DNA of 64,000 nt from UBA3069 sp050633465 (GTDB taxonomy: Bacteria > Pseudomonadota > Alphaproteobacteria > Rhodobacterales > Rhodobacteraceae), in NCBI GenBank assembly GCA_050633465.1, contig JBOEGO010000002.1:62001-126000 (forward strand), in the 5' to 3' direction. The notes below the pieces were generated by a model. That model had not been told where the DNA came from. It searched no databases and saw only the letters and a program-made list of their open reading frames with translations. The position numbers and the translations under genes are program-made. Below, in pieces: positions 7,712 through 15,814 of the stretch. Position 1 is the stretch's first letter; each line of letters opens with the position of its first letter.

Positions 7712-9181
7712 TCAATTCAGCGGTGGCTGGCTCGCTCTTTGTTCCTTGCGCGCCTCGATTGCGCCATCGGGGCGGTTTGGCTGATCGCGGATGACCACCA
7801 TATTCCGGCCCTTGGATTTTGCCATATACAGGCCGGTATCTGCACGCGCCAGCGCATTATCCAGCGTTTCATGCGCGCCCGACATCAGGGTCGCCCCCAC
7901 CGAAGCGGTCAATTCCACCCCCGAGGTTTCGCGCACCTGCGTCACACAATGGCGCAAATCCTCGCTTAGCCGTTGTAGGGTGTCGGGCTGCAATCCGGGG
8001 GCAAGGACCAGAAACTCCTCTCCTCCCCATCGGGCAACGATATCATCGGGGCGCAGCCGTGCGCGCAGGGCCTCTCCGACCAGTTGCAAGATGATATCAC
8101 CCACAGCATGACCGTGTATGTCATTGACCTGTTTGAAAAAATCCAGATCCAACAGCATCACCCCCAGGCTAGAGCGATCAATATCGGGCAAGGCATCCGC
8201 GACCCCCTGCCGGTTCACAATTCCTGTCAGCGGGTCGCGCATCGACAGGCGCACCAGTTTGCGTTCGACGGTGCGGCGGCGCTGGTCCGTGGCTTCATGT
8301 GCTGCGGCCGATACAATTACCATGGTCGCGATGAACCATATAATGGCCCCCACATAGACAGCCGCCCAGGGGCTGTAGATTGCTTCGGGCACGCGGAAAA
8401 TCAGTATGCCCAGCACCAGCGGAATAAAGAAACCGGCAAACAGTTGCACCCGCGCAATCCGCCCCAATGTGGACTCCGCAACCAGGGGGCGCAATAGCCG
8501 GTGATGGATGTAGTTCACCACCATGGCACCGCTGAGTGGAAGAAACAGCAAAACCGTCATCAGTGACATCTGCCCATGCAGGCTTTGCAACGCAAACAGA
8601 TACCCGATCAGGGCCACCATAGGTGCCAGCGGTGCCATCATCGCCACTGGCAAACCGCCACGCGGCCATCGCCTTCGCAACAGAAAACCGACACATATCA
8701 ACTGGGCACAGATCAATGTGTTCAGCCCTGTCCGGGCTGGCACGCTGCCATCCTGCAAGGGCAGAAGATGGTCCAACAAGGTGCTAAGCCTTAGAAACTC
8801 CTCGCCAAATATAACCTCGCCCGTGCGAAACAGGGTGATCAGAACGACCGACCCCAACACCAGATCCATCCACAGGGTATCGCGGCGCAACGGGCGGTGC
8901 ATCAACTGTGCCGCAGCCAGCAATGACGCCAAAACAAGGGTCAGCGGACTGGTGGCCGGCCCATCGGAAATCGGGCGAAATAGTGATGGAATATCAAATA
9001 TATAACCCAAAAACACCAGCGCACATAATATCAGAACCAGCGTCGAAACCGCCCGCGCCAGATAAACCAGACGGCGCAGTAACGTATATAGGACAACCCC
9101 CGCCTGACTGATATCTGTGCCAACCGCCTTGGGCAGTTTCAGATCCAGAAAACTTTGATTGCTATCCTTTTGGCCGCTCAT
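7712..9181 (-). CDS. Membrane diguanylate cyclase (GGDEF)
   Basis: A 489-residue inner-membrane enzyme that would make cyclic di-GMP from GTP. Residues about 35-295 contain roughly eight hydrophobic segments and no recognised sensor family. The C-terminal GGDEF domain spans about 320-460. The active site is intact as GGEEF (386-390), and an inhibitory RxxD site (RPDD) lies five residues upstream, so product inhibition is likely. No EAL domain is present. The start follows a 190-base gap. Its signal and its target process are unknown. Confidence 0.9.
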   Translation of the reverse strand: MSGQKDSNQSFLDLKLPKAVGTDISQAGVVLYTLLRRLVYLARAVSTLVLILCALVFLGYIFDIPSLFRPISDGPATSPLTLVLASLLAAAQLMHRPLRRDTLWMDLVLGSVVLITLFRTGEVIFGEEFLRLSTLLDHLLPLQDGSVPARTGLNTLICAQLICVGFLLRRRWPRGGLPVAMMAPLAPMVALIGYLFALQSLHGQMSLMTVLLFLPLSGAMVVNYIHHRLLRPLVAESTLGRIARVQLFAGFFIPLVLGILIFRVPEAIYSPWAAVYVGAIIWFIATMVIVSAAAHEATDQRRRTVERKLVRLSMRDPLTGIVNRQGVADALPDIDRSSLGVMLLDLDFFKQVNDIHGHAVGDIILQLVGEALRARLRPDDIVARWGGEEFLVLAPGLQPDTLQRLSEDLRHCVTQVRETSGVELTASVGATLMSGAHETLDNALARADTGLYMAKSKGRNMVVIRDQPNRPDGAIEARKEQRASQPPLN

Positions 9182-9337
9182 GGGCAGCCCCCGAACAAAA
9201 AGGGAACCCTGAAATATGTCAACGAAATCTGTTCAAGCAAATTAATTTTGCACATGCGCGGCTCCCCAGCAGGCATTTCACCTGCATAGGAAAGCGCAAA
9301 TAGATTAACCTAAGGTAAAGCTACGTCAAAAATTCAA

Positions 9338-9365
9338 AAAATAGACGCTATATAGATGCTATTTT
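9338..9365 (-). terminator. AT-rich hairpin after the 74-aa gene
   Basis: AAAATAG (9338-9344) and CTATTTT (9359-9365) form a 7-pair AT-rich stem, followed on the minus strand by a T-rich tract. It starts 9 bases past the stop of the gene ending at 9375. It could be a weak terminator. The rest of 9182-9337 holds no gene; it is presumably the promoter region of the cyclase gene. Confidence 0.35.
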
Positions 9366-9374
9366 AAGTTGACT

Positions 9375-9599
9375 TCAGAGTTTTCGCATACGTTGCGCAG
9401 CTTTTGCAGCTTGGCGCGCCTGACGGATGACTTGTTTATTGCCCTGACCGCCGCCTTGCCCCGCAGCATTCTGGCCACCATGTCCGCCGCCTTTGCCGCG
9501 CCCTCCGGCGACGCGATTGATACCGGCATTGACGCCGCGATTGACCAGTTTGCGCATCACCATACGCATGATCATATTGATTAGCTGATTGGCGTTCAT
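9375..9599 (-). CDS. Conserved-type small basic protein, unknown function
   Basis: A 74-residue protein that I do not recognise. It has a hydrophobic/amphipathic N-terminus (NQLINMIMRMVMRKLVNRG), a glycine-rich middle (residues about 31-52, GKGGGHGG and GQGGGQGN) and a basic helical C-terminus (RQARQAAKAAQRMRKL). It carries many Arg and Lys and no cysteine. The start at 9599 has a strong AGGAGGGC site. It lies 81 bases downstream of scpB on the same strand. The basic, glycine-rich make-up suggests nucleic-acid or membrane contact, but that is a guess. Confidence 0.7.
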   Translation of the reverse strand: MNANQLINMIMRMVMRKLVNRGVNAGINRVAGGRGKGGGHGGQNAAGQGGGQGNKQVIRQARQAAKAAQRMRKL

Positions 9600-9680
9600 T
9601 GCGCCCTCCTGTTCTGCTCTGACATTACATAGCATGAAATCACGCGATTTTCAGGGCATTATCGTGACCGGGCCAAGATG

Positions 9681-10337
9681 TTATTCCTCGAACAGCTCGG
9701 GCTGGTCCTCTTCCTCGTCCTCGTCCGGTCCCGACATCAATGCAGGCGGCGGGCGGTTTTCCAACAATCCGGCGGCGCGCAATTCCTTTAGCCCCGGCAG
9801 ATCGCGGGCATTTTCCAGGCCGAAATGATCCAGAAAACCGGCCGTCACCACAAATGTCACGGGCCGCCCCGGTGTCATCTTGCGCCGCCCGAACCGGATC
9901 CATTCCATTTCCAGCAACTGATCCACCGTGCCGCGTGACACCGAAACGCCGCGGATTTCCTCGATCTCGGCGCGGGTGACGGGCTGGTGATAGGCGACAA
10001 TCGCCAGCGTCTCGATCGCGGCGCGTGACAATTTGCGCGTCTCAACCGTTTCTTTTTGCATCAAAAATCCCAGATCGGCGGCGGTGCGCATTGCCCAATC
10101 ATCGCCGACCCGCACCACATGCACGCCGCGCCCCTCGTATCGTTTGGTCAGATGCACCAAGGCCGCCGCCGCATCGCAGCCATGGGGCATCCGTGCGTTC
10201 AGTTCCGCCACCGAAACCGGCTCGGCGCTGGCAAACAGGATGGCCTCGATCATGCGTTCCTGTTCGGCCATCGGGGGGGCCTCGAACAGGGTGTCGCGGG
10301 GCGGGGTGGCATCCGCGCCTTGTTCAATATCCGTCAT
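9681..10337 (-). CDS. scpB: Segregation and condensation protein B
   Basis: A 218-residue ScpB, a winged-helix partner of ScpA in the SMC condensin complex that compacts and separates chromosomes. Signature parts are ERMIEAILFASAEPVSVAEL, LSRAAIETLAIVAYHQPVTR, EIEEIRGVSVSRGTVDQLLE and the DHFGLENARDLPGL segment. The acidic C-terminal tail (DEDEEEDQPELFEE) is common in this group. The ATG overlaps the scpA stop by four bases. Confidence 0.94.
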   Translation of the reverse strand: MTDIEQGADATPPRDTLFEAPPMAEQERMIEAILFASAEPVSVAELNARMPHGCDAAAALVHLTKRYEGRGVHVVRVGDDWAMRTAADLGFLMQKETVETRKLSRAAIETLAIVAYHQPVTRAEIEEIRGVSVSRGTVDQLLEMEWIRFGRRKMTPGRPVTFVVTAGFLDHFGLENARDLPGLKELRAAGLLENRPPPALMSGPDEDEEEDQPELFEE

Positions 10338-11140
10338 CGCGGCTCTTCCCTTTTGCGCAGTTGGATCGGTTCAAACGTGCCCGATTGGCGGATTTCCACC
10401 TTGCCCTCTTTGGCCAGTTCCAGAGACGCGGCGAAAGTTGCCGCCGTGGCCGAGCGGCGCTTGACCGGGTCTACCTCCCAACCCTCTGGCAGGTATGATA
10501 TAATATCGGTCCAATCGCCCGCAAACCCGATCAGACCGCGCATCCGTTCCAGCGCCTGTTCCATGGTGAACACGCGGTCGCGGTCCATCACAAAGGGGCG
10601 GAATTCATCCTTGGTGCGGATGCGGGCATAGGCCTGCATCAGGTCCAGCAGATTGGCGGTATAGGTGACCTTTTTCACCCGCTCCACGCTTTCGGGAATG
10701 CCACGGGCGAAAAAATTCATCCCCAAACGGTCGCGCGCCATCAGCCGCGCCGCCACATCGCGCATCGCCGCCAGCCGTTCCAGTTGAAACGCCAGATGCG
10801 CCGCCAGTTCCTCGCCCGAGGGGCCTTCCTCGCTCGGATCGGGGGGCAGCAACAACCGTGATTTCAAAAACGCCAGCCATGCCGCCATCACCAGATAATC
10901 TGCGGCCAGTTCCAACCGCAGCGCCTTGGCCTGTTCGACAAATGCCAGATATTGCCGCGCCAGTTGCAGCACGGAAATCTTGCGCAGGTCCACCTTTTGC
11001 GTGCGTGACAGGGTCAGTAACAGGTCCAGCGGCCCCTCGAACCCGTCCACATCCACAATCAATGCTTCGGCGGCAAGGCGGTCCTCGACGCTTAGGCGGG
11101 CTTCGCCCTCTTCTTCTTCGAATAGATCATCATCAGCCAT
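10334..11140 (-). CDS. scpA: Segregation and condensation protein A
   Basis: A 268-residue ScpA, the kleisin that closes the SMC ring. The N-terminal kleisin block is VDGFEGPLDLLLTLSRTQKV with DLRKISVLQLARQYLAFVEQ, then the helix ADYLVMAAWLAFLKSRLLLP. The C-terminal part carries the ScpB-contact and winged-helix region. The start at 11140 gives MADDDLFEEE and overlaps nagZ by eight bases; the extra upstream residues are unlike the family. The ribosome binding site is weak, consistent with coupling to nagZ. Confidence 0.93.
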   Translation of the reverse strand: MADDDLFEEEEGEARLSVEDRLAAEALIVDVDGFEGPLDLLLTLSRTQKVDLRKISVLQLARQYLAFVEQAKALRLELAADYLVMAAWLAFLKSRLLLPPDPSEEGPSGEELAAHLAFQLERLAAMRDVAARLMARDRLGMNFFARGIPESVERVKKVTYTANLLDLMQAYARIRTKDEFRPFVMDRDRVFTMEQALERMRGLIGFAGDWTDIISYLPEGWEVDPVKRRSATAATFAASLELAKEGKVEIRQSGTFEPIQLRKREEPR

Positions 11141-12143
11141 CGATGCGCCCGGATAAAAGCGCCCCAAGCTGGGCCGCAAGGGCGGAAATGTCAACATCAT
11201 CCGGGGTTTTGCGTGCGGCCACGGCGGCCTCGGCGCGGGTCTGGGCCTGCGGTGTCATGCGCCCTGCGGCTTCGGCCACGCGGGCGCGATCATCCAGATC
11301 GGCATTGCACAGCAGCACCACATCACAGCCCGCCGCAATCGCGTCACGCGACAGATCGGCCAGATCACCGCGCAGGGCCTTCATCGAAATGTCATCGGTC
11401 ATCACCAGCCCGTCAAACCCGATGTCATCGCGGATCACATCCATCATCACCGGCGACAGGGTGGCGGGGGCCGGATCAATCGCATCGTAAACCAGATGCG
11501 CGGTCATCCCCATCGGTAGGTCGTTCAACTGCCGGAATGGCGCGAAATCGCTGCCGCGCAGATCGTCACGGCTGGCCGAGACAACGGGCAAATCAAAATG
11601 GCTATCCACCACGGCGCGGCCATGGCCGGGGATATGTTTCAGTACCGGCAATACGCCGCCATCCAGCATCCCCTGCGCCGCCGCTCGGCCCATTTTCACA
11701 ACCGTTTCAACGTCATAACCATAACAACGGTTCAACAAAAACCCATGCGTATCGGCATTGGGCAGATCGACCAAAGGCGCGCAATTGCTGTCGACACCCA
11801 GGGCGCGCAATTCATCGGCAATGATGCGATAGCGCAGATACATCGCCCGCTCCGCCCCCTTGCCCGCGCGCTGCACATGTTCCAGCGGCGGCAACCATTC
11901 ACGCCACTGCGGTGCGCGCAGCCGTTGCACCCGCCCGCCCTCTTGGTCAATCGTGATCGGGCAATCGCGGCCCACTGCGGCGCGCATCTCGTCACATAGG
12001 GCGCGAACCTGATCGGGCGTGTCGATATTGCGGGCGAACAGGATAAACCCGAACGGGTCGGCATCGGCAAACAGGCGCTTTTCTTCCGGCGTCAGGCGCA
12101 GACCCTCGGAGTCCAGAATGGTCGCGCCCCAGCGCGCCGTCAT
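11133..12143 (-). CDS. nagZ: Beta-N-acetylhexosaminidase, peptidoglycan recycling
   Basis: A 336-residue glycoside hydrolase family 3 enzyme. NagZ acts in the cytoplasm and removes N-acetylglucosamine from GlcNAc-anhydroMurNAc peptides. The family signature KHIPGHG is at 169-175, and the nucleophile is Asp250 in GLVMTDDISM. ITIDQEGGRVQRL is the N-terminal substrate motif. There is no signal peptide. The ATG overlaps the stop of the upstream SPOR gene by four bases. Confidence 0.94.
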   Translation of the reverse strand: MTARWGATILDSEGLRLTPEEKRLFADADPFGFILFARNIDTPDQVRALCDEMRAAVGRDCPITIDQEGGRVQRLRAPQWREWLPPLEHVQRAGKGAERAMYLRYRIIADELRALGVDSNCAPLVDLPNADTHGFLLNRCYGYDVETVVKMGRAAAQGMLDGGVLPVLKHIPGHGRAVVDSHFDLPVVSASRDDLRGSDFAPFRQLNDLPMGMTAHLVYDAIDPAPATLSPVMMDVIRDDIGFDGLVMTDDISMKALRGDLADLSRDAIAAGCDVVLLCNADLDDRARVAEAAGRMTPQAQTRAEAAVAARKTPDDVDISALAAQLGALLSGRIDG

Positions 12144-13213
12144 CGCGTCACAACCGGAATGCAATCTACCTTTTCGGCCACAAAGGCCGAACAGAACCGC
12201 CGCGCATCGCTCAGGTCGGCAAAACCATGCGCGCGCAGCCGGTAAAACGTGCGCCCGCCCGATTGCGCCTTTTCGATCACGCGGTCCTTGCCATGCAGGA
12301 AATCACCGAAACGGGCCGACAGGCGATCCCATTCCTTGCGGGCGATTTCGGGCGATTCAAACGCGCCCAACTGGGCCAGACGGGTGCCAGCGCCAATGCT
12401 GGCAGGGTCCAGATCCCGCACCGTTCCTGCGGGCGCGGCCTGTGCCGCCACCGCAGCCACGGCCACCGCCTGTTGCAACCCGTTCGGGCGCAGGCGCGGC
12501 CGCAAGGACCGTTTCAACCCGCCCTTGATCGCCGCCTTTAGCACGGGCGCTGCAACAGGCGCGGCAACCGTCACCGGGGACAGATCGCTCAGCGGCGGGG
12601 TGTCCGCAGCGATCTGCGCCACCAGATCCTCGACCGAGGAAGGCCGGATCGCAACCGCATCGCCCGCGGCATTGGTCAAGACCTCGCTGGCCGTGTCGGC
12701 TTCTGCGACTTCTTCTGTGGCGGCGGTGTCGCTCGCCTCTTGGTTCATGCGGGCCTCGTCATCCGCGCCACCGACAACATCGGCGTTATAGGCGCTGCTG
12801 GCCGGCACCGCATCGTCATGAATAACGTCCGGCAGACGCGGCGCGGATCGTGCGGCATTCAGCGCCAGAACCGTGCCAGCGGCGTCCTCGTCCGTGACAT
12901 CCACAGGTTCGGGCGCCAGCATCAACCGATCCGCAGGGGCCGCTGCCGACCCTTCGGCCGCAACCGAATTGACCGCCAGCCCCTGATGCGCCGCCGCCAT
13001 GCCACCGGGGTCATTGGGTTGCTCGCGCATCGGGCCGGAAATGGCGCGCACCACCGGCACACCGGACACATCGCGCACCAACAGCTTGTAACCCCAAACG
13101 CCAACCCCGGCGACCAGCGCCAAAGACACCACCGCACCGGCTACATTTGCCAAATTTCCCATGGGCTTGCCCGAATAAGGGGCATCGCGCCCCCCTGCGT
13201 AAACATCCGCCAT
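12140..13213 (-). CDS. SPOR domain protein, single membrane anchor
   Basis: A 357-residue cell-envelope protein. Residues about 20-45 form one transmembrane segment (VVSLALVAGVGVWGYKLL), followed by a long Ala/Pro/acidic linker. The C-terminal SPOR domain (about 280-355: ARLAQLGAFESPEIARKEWD-type strand-helix, then FYRLRAHGFADLSDARRFCS) binds denuded glycan strands at the division site. The start at 13213 has GAGAGGC upstream. It sits between the ArgS-like gene and nagZ, the normal order in this family. Confidence 0.88.
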   Translation of the reverse strand: MADVYAGGRDAPYSGKPMGNLANVAGAVVSLALVAGVGVWGYKLLVRDVSGVPVVRAISGPMREQPNDPGGMAAAHQGLAVNSVAAEGSAAAPADRLMLAPEPVDVTDEDAAGTVLALNAARSAPRLPDVIHDDAVPASSAYNADVVGGADDEARMNQEASDTAATEEVAEADTASEVLTNAAGDAVAIRPSSVEDLVAQIAADTPPLSDLSPVTVAAPVAAPVLKAAIKGGLKRSLRPRLRPNGLQQAVAVAAVAAQAAPAGTVRDLDPASIGAGTRLAQLGAFESPEIARKEWDRLSARFGDFLHGKDRVIEKAQSGGRTFYRLRAHGFADLSDARRFCSAFVAEKVDCIPVVTR

Positions 13214-13325
13214 CTTTGCCTCTCGTCGCGCCGCCGACACACTGCCGAAGCGCGTTTTATCTGTCCGGGCTTATGCCCGAATTCTATTTCAGATCCTGCT
13301 CGTGACCGGCGAAAGGTGCGGGTTT

Positions 13326-15020
13326 TCAGTGCATCTCGTCCACCGGATCAACGCCAATCATATCAAGACCGCACAAAATAACAACGCAAACGGCGCGCAG
13401 CATGGCTATTTTCGCCACTGTTGCGGCTGAGTCACCCTGCTGCACAAACCCCAGTTCGGGGCGGGCCTTGGCGCCATCCCAAATGGCATGAAACCGCCGC
13501 GCCAGATCGACCATGTCAAACACCAGCCGGTGCGGCTCTTTCAGTTGCACCGCCACGGCCACCTGACGCGGCCAATCGGCAAGGGCGCGCATCAGGGCGA
13601 TGTCCTCGGGTTGGGTCAGCAGGGCCATATCGGGCGTGGCATCCAGCAGCCCGGCTGCCTCGGCGCGTTTGATCACCGATTGCGCCCGTGTCAGGGCGTA
13701 TTGAATGGCAAAGGCGGGGTTTTCCATGCGCTGCGCCCGCGCCAGTGTCAGATCGAAATCCAGCGGACCGTCATTTTTGCGCGACAGCATATGAATGCGG
13801 GTGACGCCCGCGCCTGCCTCCTCGACCACCTCGCGCAGCGACAACCGCACCCCGCGCAGGGGGGCGCCATCACGCAGCGGGCGGATCATCTGGCACAGCT
13901 TGACCTGTAATGGCACCCGCCCGTCCGACAGGGCCGACACCACCGCCCCCAGCCGTTTCACATATCCGGCATGGTCGGTGCTGAACACATCCACCAGCGC
14001 ATCGAAACCACGGGTGATTTTATCGTGGTGATAGGCAATATCGGGGGCGAAATAGGTCCATTTGCCATCGGCCCCGGCCACGGGGCGGTCCATTTCATCG
14101 CCATGTTGCGTGGCGCGAAACAGCAACCGCTCGACACGGGTCTTGCCGCCCTGCGCATCGACCATCCCACGATAGATCAGCCCCTTTGCCTCCAGCACCG
14201 CCAGCGCGGTTTCCACCGCCCCGGCATCGCGCAGGGCGGATTCATCGCTGAACACATCCATTTCAATGCCCAAACCGGCCAGATCGTCGCGAATGCGGGT
14301 CATCATCTGTTCGACCGCGAAATCACGCAGAGGCGCGATCCAATCGGCCTCGGGGCGATCCAGCCATTGATCGCCCGCCTGCTGTTTCAACCTCGCGCCC
14401 ATATCCTGCATCGTGGCCGCAACCAGCGGGTCGGGCACATCGCGCCCATGGGCCACCAGATAGGCCTGATAAACCGACCGCGCCAGAACATCGGCCTGCG
14501 CACCGCCGTCATTCACATAATATTCGCGGGTCACCTGATGGCCCGTGCGCTCTAACATGCGGGCAATCGCATCGCCCGTCACCGCCCCGCGCAGATGCAC
14601 CAATTGCAAGGGCGCCACCGGATAGGCGCCGACAAATTCGACGCAAACCCTTGCGCCCTGCCCGATATCACCCGCGCCGTATCGCGCACCCTGCGCCAGA
14701 ATGTCGGGGATCAGCCCCTGCCAGACCGCACGGTGCAACACCAGATTGACAAACCCCGGCCCCGCCACACTGGCCATGGCCACACGCGCATCCGCCCCCA
14801 GCCGCGCCACCAGATTTTGCGCAATCGCCCGCGGATCCATACCCGCAGGTCGCGCCAGCACCATGGCGGCATTGCTGACCATCTCACCATGCCCCGCAGC
14901 CGAGGGCGGCTCGACCGAAACGGGCAACATATCCAACCCCTGCGGCAATTCCCCCGCATCCTGCATTTCGGCCAAGGCCTGCAAAACGGCGGTCCGGATG
15001 TCAGCAAATAGATTGGCCAT
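13326..15020 (-). CDS. ArgS-family protein lacking catalytic signatures
   Basis: A 564-residue intact frame matching arginyl-tRNA synthetase end to end: N-terminal Add1 domain (1-115), Rossmann domain, and DALR anticodon domain at the C-terminus (PAFAIQYALTRAQSVI onward, ending GVDPVDEMH). The position beside SPOR/nagZ/scpAB is where this group keeps argS. Yet the HIGH signature, normally like GPxHVGHxRG, reads APLQLVHLRG at 136-145, and the KMSKRAG loop is missing: RDGAPLRG (383-390) runs almost straight into LSLREVV, about five residues short. GADH is STDH, and the YPG loop is gone. I infer a probable pseudoenzyme or strongly altered enzyme, with a working argS elsewhere. Many ArgRS proteins lack canonical KMSKS, but loss of HIGH is unusual. 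Confidence 0.85.
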   Translation of the reverse strand: MANLFADIRTAVLQALAEMQDAGELPQGLDMLPVSVEPPSAAGHGEMVSNAAMVLARPAGMDPRAIAQNLVARLGADARVAMASVAGPGFVNLVLHRAVWQGLIPDILAQGARYGAGDIGQGARVCVEFVGAYPVAPLQLVHLRGAVTGDAIARMLERTGHQVTREYYVNDGGAQADVLARSVYQAYLVAHGRDVPDPLVAATMQDMGARLKQQAGDQWLDRPEADWIAPLRDFAVEQMMTRIRDDLAGLGIEMDVFSDESALRDAGAVETALAVLEAKGLIYRGMVDAQGGKTRVERLLFRATQHGDEMDRPVAGADGKWTYFAPDIAYHHDKITRGFDALVDVFSTDHAGYVKRLGAVVSALSDGRVPLQVKLCQMIRPLRDGAPLRGVRLSLREVVEEAGAGVTRIHMLSRKNDGPLDFDLTLARAQRMENPAFAIQYALTRAQSVIKRAEAAGLLDATPDMALLTQPEDIALMRALADWPRQVAVAVQLKEPHRLVFDMVDLARRFHAIWDGAKARPELGFVQQGDSAATVAKIAMLRAVCVVILCGLDMIGVDPVDEMH

Positions 15021-15080
15021 GTTATCCCTGCAAAACCTGACGAAAGCACCCGAACGGGTTAGCGGTGCCGCGCCCGCCCG

Positions 15081-15713
15081 TCAATCACTGCGCGCTTGCC
15101 GCTCCCCTCCGGCTTCCAGCGCCACGGGCCGCCCGGCCAGCGGGATCATCGCGCCATTGATACCGCGCTGCTGGCCCAACATCGCCAGAACAGCGGCCAT
15201 CGCCGCGCCCGTCACCGACGCTTCGGCCAATATGCCATTGACGCGAATCCGCCCCGGTGCCAGCCTCTGGGCCATCTCCTTGACCAGATGCTCCATCGCG
15301 GCCTCTGCGGCCAGTCCGGCCCAGTGTTCCGGTTCGGCCAGCGGCGCGCATAGAGTCAAACACCCCCGCCCCGCCATCAATGCCCCGCGAAACCCGCGCC
15401 CCAACCCCACGCTGGACCGCAGCGCCATTTCCATCAACCCCGGCTGCGCCAAGGGCAACAGGTTGACCACCCCCGACAGGGGTTCAGCCCCCCAGATCGC
15501 GCCAATGCGGGCGCAAATATCAGGACGGCGCAAATCGCATTCCAATGTCTGGATCGATTCCGGCGCATGCCGCGCCGTGCGCAACAATGCATCCGCCGTG
15601 CGGTCGGTGATCACCACGGTCGCACCACGCGCAGCCAGGGCCAGCGCCAGGTCATGCCCGGTCAGTGTCCCTGCCCCGACGAGCATGACCGTCCTTCCTG
15701 ACAAATCGTTCAA
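15081..15713 (-). CDS. SDR-like Rossmann protein lacking catalytic residues
   Basis: About 210 residues with a short-chain dehydrogenase fold. The dinucleotide site is VMLVGAGTLTGHDLAL, a variant glycine motif, followed by VVITDR, then a CDLRR acidic/arginine turn and VVNLLPLAQ where SDRs have NNAG. Where YxxxK is expected the sequence reads AGLAAEAAMEHLVK, so the tyrosine and lysine are both absent; IRVNGI is kept. The start is uncertain: TTG 15713, GTG 15725 or TTG 15755 are open, and a TATACT -10-like box at about 15735-15740 argues against 15755. It lies between the degenerate ArgS-like gene and the antiporter. Function unknown. Confidence 0.7.
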   Translation of the reverse strand: MNDLSGRTVMLVGAGTLTGHDLALALAARGATVVITDRTADALLRTARHAPESIQTLECDLRRPDICARIGAIWGAEPLSGVVNLLPLAQPGLMEMALRSSVGLGRGFRGALMAGRGCLTLCAPLAEPEHWAGLAAEAAMEHLVKEMAQRLAPGRIRVNGILAEASVTGAAMAAVLAMLGQQRGINGAMIPLAGRPVALEAGGERQARSD

Positions 15714-15814
15714 AACCCCAGTCACCCGATAAGCAGTATAAAAAGAACACCCCAAACAGGCCGCTTTTCACCAGCAAAGTCAACCGCATAAGGGTCGCAC
15801 TCAGGGCTATACCC

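Noticed and set aside
13326..15020. Frameshifted argS pseudogene
   Set aside because: No stop or frame change interrupts it, and codon use is normal throughout. The motif losses are in frame.
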